DNA of 64,000 nt. It comes from Luteimonas cucumeris (GTDB lineage: Bacteria; Pseudomonadota; Gammaproteobacteria; Xanthomonadales; Xanthomonadaceae). The notes beneath the pieces were generated by a model. The model did no database searches. It was not told where the DNA came from and saw only the letters and a list, made by a program, of their open reading frames with translations. Position 1 is the stretch's first letter. Each line of letters starts with the position of its first letter. The position numbers and the translations under genes are program-made. Below, piece after piece: positions 57,232 to 64,000 of the stretch. The stretch covers positions 269,569 to 333,568 of the forward strand of contig NZ_VLKN01000005.1 in assembly GCF_007830035.1 (NCBI RefSeq), in the 5' to 3' direction.

Positions 57232-58218
57232 ATGACCCTCACGCAACTGCGTTACCTCGTCGCCATCGCTGACTCCGGACTCAACATCACGCTGGCCGCC
57301 GAGCGCGTCCACGCCACCCAGCCCGGCCTGTCCAAGCAGCTCAAGCAACTCGAGGACGAACTGGGCTTCCAGTTGTTCGTACGCAAGGGCCGCAGCCTGG
57401 AAGGCATCGCCCCGGCCGGCCAGCGCGTGTTGAATCACGCGCGGCGCGTGCTCGAGGAAACCGGCAACATCCGCGCCTATGCCGCCAACGAGCGCGGCGA
57501 GCACGTCGGACGGCTGGTACTGGCGACTACGCATACGCAGGCGCGTTACGTGCTACCACCGCTGATCGCGGCAATGAAGCGCGAATTCCCGCAGGTGAGC
57601 GTCGATCTGCAGGCCGCATCCGACGGCGAAGTGCTGCAGCGGCTCGCACGCGGCGATGCCGACCTCGCCCTGATCAGCACCGCCGGCGCCGAACCGCCGG
57701 GCGGTGTCGCCGTGCCACTGTTCCGCTGGCGGCGCGTGCTGCTGGTGCCGAGTGGCCATGCACTGGCGTCCCTCGGTCGTGCGCCGACGCTGGGCGAACT
57801 GGCCGAGCATCCGTTGATCAGCTACGAATCCTCCAACCAGCCGGACTCCTCGCTGCAACGCACCTTCGCCGGCGAAGGCGTGCAGCCGCAGGTGGCGATG
57901 ACCGCGCGCGACGCGAACCTGATCAAGACCTATGTGCGTGCCGGGCTCGGCGCCGGGCTGCTCGCGGAGATGGCGGTGGGCCAGCGCGAGGACGCCGACC
58001 TGCAGGTGTTGCCGGCGCCGGTGGCCTTGCCCGAATGCGTCACCTGGACGGTGATTCCGCGCAGCCGCGTGCTGCGCGATTACGCGCTGGCCCTGCTGCA
58101 CGGACTGGCACCGCAACTCGATCGCCGCGACCTGCGGCGCGTGCTGGAAGGCAACCAGTCTCCCGACTGGCCGCGGCCTCCGGACTGGGTCGAGTTGAGC
58201 CAGCCGATCACGGTGTAG
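57232..58218 (+). CDS. cysB: CysB, LysR-type regulator of sulfur assimilation
   Basis: ATG 57232 begins MTLTQLRYLVAIADSGLN, the normal family start; the frame is open from 57178. The 328-aa protein has an N-terminal winged helix (ITLAAERVHATQPGLSKQLK, ELGFQLFVRKGR) and a LysR substrate-binding domain (GRLVLATTHTQARYVLPPLI, ISYESSNQPDSSLQRTFA, RDANLIKTYVRAGLGAGLLA). In enterobacteria CysB activates cys genes with N-acetylserine. Here it is in the middle of the genes it probably controls and diverges from cysG with a 237-bp gap. Confidence 0.93.
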   Translation: MTLTQLRYLVAIADSGLNITLAAERVHATQPGLSKQLKQLEDELGFQLFVRKGRSLEGIAPAGQRVLNHARRVLEETGNIRAYAANERGEHVGRLVLATTHTQARYVLPPLIAAMKREFPQVSVDLQAASDGEVLQRLARGDADLALISTAGAEPPGGVAVPLFRWRRVLLVPSGHALASLGRAPTLGELAEHPLISYESSNQPDSSLQRTFAGEGVQPQVAMTARDANLIKTYVRAGLGAGLLAEMAVGQREDADLQVLPAPVALPECVTWTVIPRSRVLRDYALALLHGLAPQLDRRDLRRVLEGNQSPDWPRPPDWVELSQPITV

Positions 58219-58393
58219 CCAGCAACGCGTCGCACAAATCCGCGCGGCACGCGCCGGACCGTCACCAACCCTTCACGCCCGCGCCGTACGCTCCAAGCGC
58301 GCCAGCGGGAAGGCGTTTTCATGCGCCTGTTCCGACTGATGATCGCGATTGCGATGTCGCGATCGCCTACTTTTTTACGGGGAGTGAGTTCGT

Positions 58394-58771
58394 ATGGCCA
58401 ATTTCTGGGACTTCATGTGGCTGCTGTTCACCAGCTTCGTGCTGATCGCGTATCTCATCATCCTGTTCCAGATCGTCGTGGACCTGTTCCGGGATCGTAG
58501 TCTCGGCGGCTTCTCCAAGGCGCTGTGGTTCATCTTCCTGATCTTCCTGCCGTTCCTGACCGCGTTCGTGTACGTGCTCGCACGCGGTCGCGGCATGGCC
58601 GAACGCCAGGTCGCGTCCGTGCAGCAGGCCCGCTCCGAGGCCGATGCCTACATCCGCAGCGTGGCCGGCAAGTCGCCAGCGGAGCAGATCGCCGAAGCCA
58701 AGACGCTGCTCGACGCCGGCACCATCAGTGCCGACGAATTCGCCAGGCTGAAGAGCAAGGCGCTGGCGTGA
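58394..58771 (+). CDS. PLDc_N/SHOCT-domain membrane protein
   Basis: GGGGAG lies about 9 bases before the ATG. The 125-aa protein has two hydrophobic segments (about 8-28 and 46-64) in the style of the phospholipase-D nuclease N-terminal domain (LFRDRSLGGFSKALWFIFLI), a basic loop (RGRGMAERQ) and a C-terminal SHOCT motif (AEQIAEAKTLLDAGTISADE, FARLKSKALA). SHOCT helices mediate oligomer contacts. It follows cysB by 175 bp but is likely unrelated to sulfur. A strong terminator follows 27 bases after its stop. Confidence 0.88.
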   Translation: MANFWDFMWLLFTSFVLIAYLIILFQIVVDLFRDRSLGGFSKALWFIFLIFLPFLTAFVYVLARGRGMAERQVASVQQARSEADAYIRSVAGKSPAEQIAEAKTLLDAGTISADEFARLKSKALA

Positions 58772-58798
58772 TCGCACGGGCCTGATCCTGTCATCCGG

Positions 58799-58830
58799 AA
58801 AGCCCGGCTGCGTCGGCAGCCGGGCTTTTT
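58799..58830 (+). terminator. rho-independent terminator after the SHOCT gene
   Basis: AAAGCCCGGCTGC and GCAGCCGGGCTTTTT pair through a 10- to 12-bp stem around a short GTCG loop, ending in a five-base T-run. It can act in both directions because the left side is A-rich. Confidence 0.88.
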
Positions 58831-58874
58831 CGTGGCTGCGATTCCGGACGTCAGGAATATTTCGACGCAGCACT

Positions 58875-58931
58875 CGTAGCGTGCGCTGTGCGCACGTTGC
58901 GCTCCACGTCGTGCGCACAGCGCACGCTACG
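58875..58931. repeat. perfect 21-bp inverted repeat
   Basis: CGTAGCGTGCGCTGTGCGCAC at 58875-58895 (21 bases) is exactly mirrored at 58911-58931, with 15 bases between. It lies between the SHOCT gene (plus) and the cysH stop (minus). Repeats of the GTAGCGTGCGC/GTGCGCAC type are dispersed in related genomes. It could also work as the cysH-side terminator, but there is no T-run. Confidence 0.75.
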
Positions 58932-58957
58932 GGCTTCGTTGCGATCGGAAGATCGCA

Positions 58958-59680
58958 TCATGCTTCCAGATGCAATCCGCATTCGCGGGTAAGGCCGAAG
59001 AAGCGCGTGTCCTCCTCGCTCATCCCCGGTTCCAGCCGGCGCGTGGTATGCGCGTCGCCGATCGAAACGTAACCTTCATGCCATAGCGGGTGATAGGGCA
59101 GGTCGTGCTTCTGCAGGTAGTTCCACACGTCGCGATCGCTCCAGTCGGCGAGCGGATGAAGTTTCCAGCGGCCGTCGCGCAGTTCGATGAACTCGATCCC
59201 GGCACGCGTGCGCGCCTGGCTGCGACGCAGGCCGGCGATCCAGGTACGCACGCCCAGTTCGTCGAGCGCGCGCTGCATCGGTTCGACCTTGCGCAGGCGG
59301 TTGTAGCGGTCGATGCCGTCGATGCCCTGTTCCCAGAGTCGGCCCAGCCGCGCTTCCATCCAGGCGATGCCGATCTGCGGACGGTAGACCTTGAGGTTCA
59401 ACGCGAGGCGTTCGCTCATTGCGTCGACAAAACGATAGGTTTCCGGGAACAGGTAGCCGGTGTCGACGAGGATCACCGGGATGTCGGGTCGTCGCCGCGT
59501 CACCAGGTGCAGCGAAACGGCGGACTGCGCGCCGAAGCTGGACGACAGCGCATGCGTACCGGCCGTGTTCTCCAGCGCCCAGGCCACGCGTGCCTCGGCG
59601 CTGCGTCGCGACAGCCAGTGATTGAGTTCGGCCAGCGCCTGCGTGGATTCGGCGGCGGTGATCGGGTCGGGCGGGCTCAT
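58958..59680 (-). CDS. cysH: CysH, phosphoadenylylsulfate (PAPS) reductase
   Basis: The 240-aa protein has the PP-loop ATPase-like fold: [17 protein letters not shown] near residue 45, [29 protein letters not shown] and [36 protein letters not shown]. The catalytic motif ECGLH is at 233-237 with C234. Because the extra cysteine pairs of the iron-sulfur APS reductases are missing, this is the thioredoxin-dependent PAPS type. Its ATG overlaps the cysI stop by four bases (ATGA), so cysJ-cysI-cysH is one operon. Confidence 0.94.
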   Translation of the reverse strand: MSPPDPITAAESTQALAELNHWLSRRSAEARVAWALENTAGTHALSSSFGAQSAVSLHLVTRRRPDIPVILVDTGYLFPETYRFVDAMSERLALNLKVYRPQIGIAWMEARLGRLWEQGIDGIDRYNRLRKVEPMQRALDELGVRTWIAGLRRSQARTRAGIEFIELRDGRWKLHPLADWSDRDVWNYLQKHDLPYHPLWHEGYVSIGDAHTTRRLEPGMSEEDTRFFGLTRECGLHLEA

Positions 59681-61431
59681 GCGTGGATCTCGACGGGATC
59701 GAGCTGGATGGGAATGCTGGAACGCGCGTGCGATGCGGGCACCACGACGGTGCCGCGTCGCACCAGGAAATCGCCGAAGCCTTCATCGGTTCCGCGATGG
59801 CCGGCGTAGTCGGCGAACAGCGGATCCAGCGACGCCAGGATTTCCTCTTCGACGATGTTCTCGCGGTACAGCACGTTGAGCCGTTGCCCGCGATGGTCGG
59901 CGCCGAGCATGAGGTTGTAGCGGCCCGGCGCCTTGCCGATCAGCGCGATCTCGCCGAGATAAGGCCGCGAGCAACCATTCGGGCAGCCGCTGAGACGCAG
60001 GTGGATCGGCGCATCGGCGATGCCGTGGCGCGCCAGCAACGCGTCGACCCTGGCGACGAAGTCGGGCAGGTAGCGCTCGGCTTCCGCCATGGCCAGCGCG
60101 CAGGTCGGCAATGCCACGCAGGCGAGCGCGCGTCGTGCCAGCGTGCTAGCGCGGCGATACGCGTCGAGATCGTGCTCCGCGACCAGCGCATCGACGCGCG
60201 CGCGCAAGGGCACGGCGATGCCGGCGATGACCAGGTTCTGGTTCGGCGTCATCCGGAGTTCGCTGCCGTTGCCATCATCGTGCGCGGCCAGCAGTCGCGC
60301 GATCTCGCGCAGGCCGCTGAGGTGCCGGACTTCCGCGCCACGGTCGTCGAGTGTGCCATCGACGATGCGCCCGGCCGGGATGCGCAGCGTGAGATGGCCA
60401 CGGCCGTCCTCGCCTTCGACCCAGCCGAAGCGGTCGCCGTTGTGGCGGAAATCGAACGGCCGCGCCGGTGGGAGAGGGAACCCGGCGCGGCGTTCGACTT
60501 CCGACTTGAACCAGTCGAGGCCGTGGTCGTCGATGGTGTACTTCAGCCGCGCGCGCTTGCGCACGACGCGGTTGCCGTGATCGCGTTGCGCACCGACCAC
60601 GGCTTCGGCGATGACGATCACCTGCTGCGGCGTCACGAAGCCGATCACGCTGCCCAGGCGCGGGTAGGTCTCCGCATCGCCGTGGCTGGCGCCGAGCCCG
60701 CCGCCGACGCTGACGTTGTAGCCGAGCAACTCGTCGTTTTCGATGATCGCGATGAAGCCCAGGTCCTGCGCGAACACGTCGACGTCGTTGTACGGGGGAA
60801 TGGCGAAGCCGATCTTGAACTTGCGCGGCAGGTAGGTGTGGCCGTAGATCGGTTCGGCTTCCTCGCCGCTGCCGGCGACGCGTTCCTCGTCCAGCCAGAT
60901 CTCGTAGTAGGCGCGCGTATTGGGCAGCAGGTGCGTGGACACGGCCACGGCCTGCGCGTGCACCGCCGCATGCGTGCGCGACTGCAACGGGTTGGCCGCC
61001 ACCACGACGTTGCGGTTGACGTCGCCGCAGGCGGCGATGGTGTTGATCAGCGCGGCGTTGATCGCCTGCAGCGTCGCCTTCAGCTCGGTCTTGATCACGC
61101 CATGGAACTGGAAGGCCTGGCGCGTGGTGATGCGCAGGCCGCGCTCGGCATAGGTGCAGGCGATCGCGTCGAGCTGCAGCCATTGCGCGGGCGTGACCAC
61201 GCCACCGGTGGTGCGGGTGCGGATCATGAAACTGTAGGCCGGTTCCAGTTTCGCCAGCCGGCGCTGTTCGCGCACGTCGCGGTTGTCCTGCTGGTAGCTG
61301 CCATGGAACTTGATCAGCACCTGGTCGTCCTCGCGCAATGCGCCGGTGACCGGGTCGGCCAGGCTGTCCAGCAGCGAGCCGCGCAGGCGCCGGCTGCCGG
61401 CCTTGATGTCCTCGACCGAATGCGCGCCCAT
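59677..61431 (-). CDS. cysI: CysI, sulfite reductase hemoprotein subunit
   Basis: ATG 61431 shares a base with the cysJ stop (TGATG), so the open frame upstream is not used. The 584-aa protein has the siroheme and [4Fe-4S] ligands: C-x5-C in [12 protein letters not shown] and C-x3-C in [22 protein letters not shown] and [19 protein letters not shown] [15 protein letters not shown] mark the N-terminal half. It reduces sulfite to sulfide with six electrons from CysJ. Siroheme is supplied by the CysG found here. Confidence 0.95.
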   Translation of the reverse strand: MGAHSVEDIKAGSRRLRGSLLDSLADPVTGALREDDQVLIKFHGSYQQDNRDVREQRRLAKLEPAYSFMIRTRTTGGVVTPAQWLQLDAIACTYAERGLRITTRQAFQFHGVIKTELKATLQAINAALINTIAACGDVNRNVVVAANPLQSRTHAAVHAQAVAVSTHLLPNTRAYYEIWLDEERVAGSGEEAEPIYGHTYLPRKFKIGFAIPPYNDVDVFAQDLGFIAIIENDELLGYNVSVGGGLGASHGDAETYPRLGSVIGFVTPQQVIVIAEAVVGAQRDHGNRVVRKRARLKYTIDDHGLDWFKSEVERRAGFPLPPARPFDFRHNGDRFGWVEGEDGRGHLTLRIPAGRIVDGTLDDRGAEVRHLSGLREIARLLAAHDDGNGSELRMTPNQNLVIAGIAVPLRARVDALVAEHDLDAYRRASTLARRALACVALPTCALAMAEAERYLPDFVARVDALLARHGIADAPIHLRLSGCPNGCSRPYLGEIALIGKAPGRYNLMLGADHRGQRLNVLYRENIVEEEILASLDPLFADYAGHRGTDEGFGDFLVRRGTVVVPASHARSSIPIQLDPVEIHA

Positions 61432-63305
61432 CAGTAAACGTCCCGTGCGTAACGACCCTGCCGCTGCAGGACGTCCAGATGTTCGGTGGCGTCCTCGATG
61501 CTCCTGCCACCGTGTTCGACGATCACGTCCAGCAGCGCCGCGTGCACGTCCTTGCCCATCGCGATCGCGCCGCAGACATAGAGGTGCGCGCCGCCTTCGA
61601 GCCATGCGTACAGTTCGCGGCCCTGTTCGCGCAGGCGCTGCTGCACGTAGGTGCGACGCGGCGTCGTTGCCCGCACGTCCCTGTGCGGGCCTGTCACGAG
61701 GGCGGCATCGCGCGAGAAGGCGAGGTCGAGACGATGCAGCTGTCCTGACCTGAGCGCGCGCTGCCATTCGAGCTGGTAGAGGAAATCGCTGCGGAAATGC
61801 GGGTTGCCGAAGAACAGCCAGTTGCGGCCGCCGGCGCCGATCGCCGCGCGCTCCTGCACGAAACCACGGAACGGCGCGACGCCGGTGCCGGGCCCGATCA
61901 TGATCACGTCGCGCGTGGCATCGGCAGGCAGGCGGAAGCGCTCGTTGCGCTCGATGTAGACTGGCAGTGTTGCGCCTTCTTCGCTGGCAGCCAGCAGGTG
62001 CGACGCGGCGCCCCAGCGCAGTTCGCCGTCGGCACTCGCGTACTCGACATGCGCTACGGTCAGATGCGCCTCGTCGCCGACCGCCTTCTGGCTGGAAGCG
62101 ATCGAATACAGGCGCGGCGTCAACAGCCGCAATGCCTGCACCAGCTCGCTGCCGGACCAGTCGCCGGGATGCTGTCGCAACAGGTCGATGAGCTGGCGGC
62201 CGTCGAGCCAGCGTCCGAACGCCGTTGCGTTGTCGCCGGCCAGCAAGGACTGCAGCGCGGCATCGCCGCTGCGCGCGGCATGGCTGGCGACGAAGGGCCG
62301 CGCCAGTTTCGTCAGCTCGCGTTTGCCGCCGAGCCAGGCGTGCAGGGGCAGTGATTCGCCTTCGTGCGTGACCACTTCATCGCCGTCCAGTGCGAGGTGA
62401 TCGAGCACCGCCGCCACCAGCGCCGGCGGATTGCGTGGCCACAATCCCAGCGCGTCGCCGGGTTCGTAGCGCAGGCCGGAATCGGCCAGCGACAGTTCGA
62501 TATGGCGGATGTCCTTGTCGCCGCCCAGGGCGATGCGCTGGTTGGCGAGCAGTTCGGCGGCGTAAGGGTGTTCGCGGCTGCCGATGGCACTGGCGGTGGT
62601 CGCGCGCAACGGCGTGACGGTGGCGAGCAACGGCTGTGCCTTCAACGCATCGGCGGCGATGTCGAGTGCGCGGCCCAGCCAGGGCGTGGCCACGGTGTCG
62701 ATGTCCAGGTCGGCGTCGCCGCGTTCGAGCAGGCGCGTGGCGCCGAGTTCGGCCAGGCGTTCGTCGAGGCGGCTGCCGATCGCGCAGAACTGTGGGTAAC
62801 TGGAATCGCCGAGGCCGAGCACCGCATAGTTGAGCTGGGCGAGCGCCGGTGCACGCCTGCCGGTGATGAACTCGACCAGGCCGCGTGCGTCATCCGGTGG
62901 ATCGCCGTCGCCCTGCGTGCTGATGACGATGTAGAGGTAGCGTTCCTGCTTCAGTTCGCGCGTCGGATAGGCATCGGCGCGCAGCAGGCGCACGGCGATG
63001 CCGGCATCCTGCAACCGTTGCGCCAGCGTTTCCGCCACGCGCCTGGCATTGCCGGTCTGGCTGCCGTAGACGATGGTGAGTTGCGCGATCGTTGCCGATT
63101 CGCTCGCCGCTGCCGGCTGCGTGGCCAGCTGCAGTGCGCGGGCCGGAGCGGTGTTGGCGCGCGCCAGCCCGGCCGCATAGCCGGACAGCCACCACAGCCG
63201 CTCGCTGTCGAGGCCTTCGGTCAGCTGCGCCAGCAGGTCCGCCTTGCCGTCCGGGAAAGGCGCGTCGGATCGCAGTGGCGTCAAGTTGGCAGCGGGCGAG
63301 GACAT
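61431..63305 (-). CDS. cysJ: CysJ, sulfite reductase flavoprotein subunit
   Basis: ATG 63305 begins [18 protein letters not shown]; the upstream frame lacks coding character. The 624-aa protein has a flavodoxin-like FMN domain ([20 protein letters not shown] near 77, then [14 protein letters not shown]), an FAD domain ([14 protein letters not shown]) and an NADPH domain ([25 protein letters not shown], terminal YARDVY). It passes electrons from NADPH to CysI. First gene of cysJIH, diverging from cysD across 184 bp. Confidence 0.95.
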   Translation of the reverse strand: MSSPAANLTPLRSDAPFPDGKADLLAQLTEGLDSERLWWLSGYAAGLARANTAPARALQLATQPAAASESATIAQLTIVYGSQTGNARRVAETLAQRLQDAGIAVRLLRADAYPTRELKQERYLYIVISTQGDGDPPDDARGLVEFITGRRAPALAQLNYAVLGLGDSSYPQFCAIGSRLDERLAELGATRLLERGDADLDIDTVATPWLGRALDIAADALKAQPLLATVTPLRATTASAIGSREHPYAAELLANQRIALGGDKDIRHIELSLADSGLRYEPGDALGLWPRNPPALVAAVLDHLALDGDEVVTHEGESLPLHAWLGGKRELTKLARPFVASHAARSGDAALQSLLAGDNATAFGRWLDGRQLIDLLRQHPGDWSGSELVQALRLLTPRLYSIASSQKAVGDEAHLTVAHVEYASADGELRWGAASHLLAASEEGATLPVYIERNERFRLPADATRDVIMIGPGTGVAPFRGFVQERAAIGAGGRNWLFFGNPHFRSDFLYQLEWQRALRSGQLHRLDLAFSRDAALVTGPHRDVRATTPRRTYVQQRLREQGRELYAWLEGGAHLYVCGAIAMGKDVHAALLDVIVEHGGRSIEDATEHLDVLQRQGRYARDVY

Positions 63306-63375
63306 CGTGGCGATGGCAGGAGGGTGCGGAGTTGCAACGTAGTCCGCGCCCCTCGTCCAAGGGAAAGCACGATGC

Positions 63376-63391
63376 GGCATACGCATATGCC
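63376..63391. promoter_or_regulatory. short inverted repeat between cysJ and cysD
   Basis: GGCATA-CGCA-TATGCC is a 6-bp inverted repeat in the 184-bp divergent region, 71 bp from the cysJ start and 99 bp from the cysD start. A CysB or promoter site is plausible since CysB is known to act at divergent cys promoters; the assignment is not supported by any further sequence evidence. Confidence 0.3.
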
Positions 63392-63489
63392 CCGCCCTCA
63401 TTTCCGGCGTCGTCGACGGCAGCTGGATACTCGCTGCCCATTCCAGACCGTGACGCCTGCAGCCGTGGCGTCCGCATGACTCGACTACG

Positions 63490-64000
63490 ATGAACGCCGT
63501 GCCCAGCTTCGATCCGGTTTGCGAAAACGCCGTCGCCCACGGCCCGGTGCTTTCGCGCCCGGCGGCGCGCCCGCAACCGCAAATCCTCACTCACCTGGAC
63601 CGTCTCGAAGCCGAGAGCCTGTACATCCTGCGCGAGGTGGCGGCGCAGTGCCGGCATCCGGTGCTGCTGTACTCGATCGGCAAGGACAGTTCGGTGCTGC
63701 TGCACCTGCTGCTCAAGGCGTTTTATCCGGCGCGCCCGCCGATCCCGCTGCTGCACGTGGACACCGGCTGGAAGTTCGGCGAGATGATCGCGTTTCGCGA
63801 CCGGCGCGTGGCCGAGACGGGCGTGCAGCTGCACGTGCACACCAACCCCGACGGCCTGGCCCAGGGCGTCGGCCCGATCAGCCATGGCGCCACGGTGCAC
63901 ACCGACGTGATGAAGACCCAGGCGCTGAAGCAGGCGCTGGATGCGCACGGTTTCGATGCGGCCATCGGCGGGGCGCGCCGGGACGAGGAGAAGTCGCGGG
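63490..64000 (+). CDS. cysD: CysD, sulfate adenylyltransferase subunit 2 (3' end beyond window)
   Basis: The frame starts at ATG 63490 and is open at the window end (170 codons seen). The sequence [18 protein letters not shown], then [13 protein letters not shown] with the PP-loop S62-x-G-x-[22 protein letters not shown] and [20 protein letters not shown], matches CysD. With CysN it makes APS from sulfate and ATP. The first 30 residues (before THLDRL) are longer than in E. coli CysD, so GTG 63499 or 63547 could be the true start. It is divergent from cysJ and probably followed by cysN/cysNC. Confidence 0.93.
   Translation, partial: MNAVPSFDPVCENAVAHGPVLSRPAARPQPQILTHLDRLEAESLYILREVAAQCRHPVLLYSIGKDSSVLLHLLLKAFYPARPPIPLLHVDTGWKFGEMIAFRDRRVAETGVQLHVHTNPDGLAQGVGPISHGATVHTDVMKTQALKQALDAHGFDAAIGGARRDEEKSR

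Overview
The window is GC-rich and densely coded, with strong G/C third-position bias. It looks like chromosomal DNA of a gammaproteobacterium of the Xanthomonadaceae/Lysobacteraceae type. That placement rests on gene content and order (TorF porin-kdpFABCDE, cysJIH divergent from cysD, cysB next to cysG, many small envelope lipoproteins) and on the style of the palindromic repeats. The genus cannot be fixed by eye. I see no rRNA, tRNA, CRISPR array, IS element, integrase or phage gene.

Region 1 (1-5.5 kb) is a secreted carbohydrate-related cluster. It holds two adjacent DUF3472/ricin-lectin-like proteins (the first cut by the window edge), a GH109-type Gfo/Idh/MocA oxidoreductase and a DUF5077+DUF3472 protein. 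Region 2 (4.9-17.7 kb) is mixed housekeeping and envelope genes: a DUF2242 lipoprotein, a nucleotidyltransferase-fold protein, a dienelactone hydrolase, a DUF885 peptidase-like lipoprotein, a small beta-barrel, MarC, a membrane-anchored hydrolase, two tandem glycine-zipper lipoproteins, MipA/OmpV, two tandem DUF6491 lipoproteins and a DUF4336 protein. Region 3 (17.8-22.3 kb) resembles an accessory stress cassette: a ferritin-like protein, an isochorismatase-fold hydrolase divergent from a DUF3182 ATP-grasp-like gene coupled to an alpha/beta hydrolase, a Cys-rich small protein and a lysine-rich SDR. Region 4 (22.4-31.9 kb) is small periplasmic or lipoprotein genes plus a lytic transglycosylase, a PQQ-type sugar dehydrogenase, a HAD phosphatase, an NlpE-like lipoprotein, an uncharacterised paralogous pair and an acetyltransferase.

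Region 5 (32.2-41.1 kb) is a complete kdpFABCDE potassium-uptake operon with its sensor and regulator, led by a TorF-type porin only 16 bp upstream of kdpF. Region 6 (41.2-48.1 kb) is a heavy-metal efflux operon: a His-rich exported protein, then CzcC-, CzcB- and CzcA-like subunits with overlapping reading frames, followed by a DUF4136 lipoprotein.

Region 7 (48.1-64 kb) is a nearly complete sulfate-to-cysteine locus: an OprP-type porin, sulfate-binding protein, CysT, CysW and CysA for import; CysD (start only) for activation; CysH for PAPS reduction; CysJ/CysI for sulfite reduction; CysG for the siroheme CysI needs; CysK for cysteine synthesis; and CysB as the likely regulator.

The most noteworthy non-coding signal is palindromic repeat DNA at gene junctions inside operons: a roughly 500-bp imperfect palindrome between cysT and cysW, a short repeat between kdpA and kdpB, and another between kdpC and kdpD. 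A perfect 21-bp inverted repeat also sits between converging genes near cysH. The least understood protein-level signals are the DUF3182 cassette, the C-x9-C secreted pair at 30-31 kb and the DUF3472/GH109 cluster.
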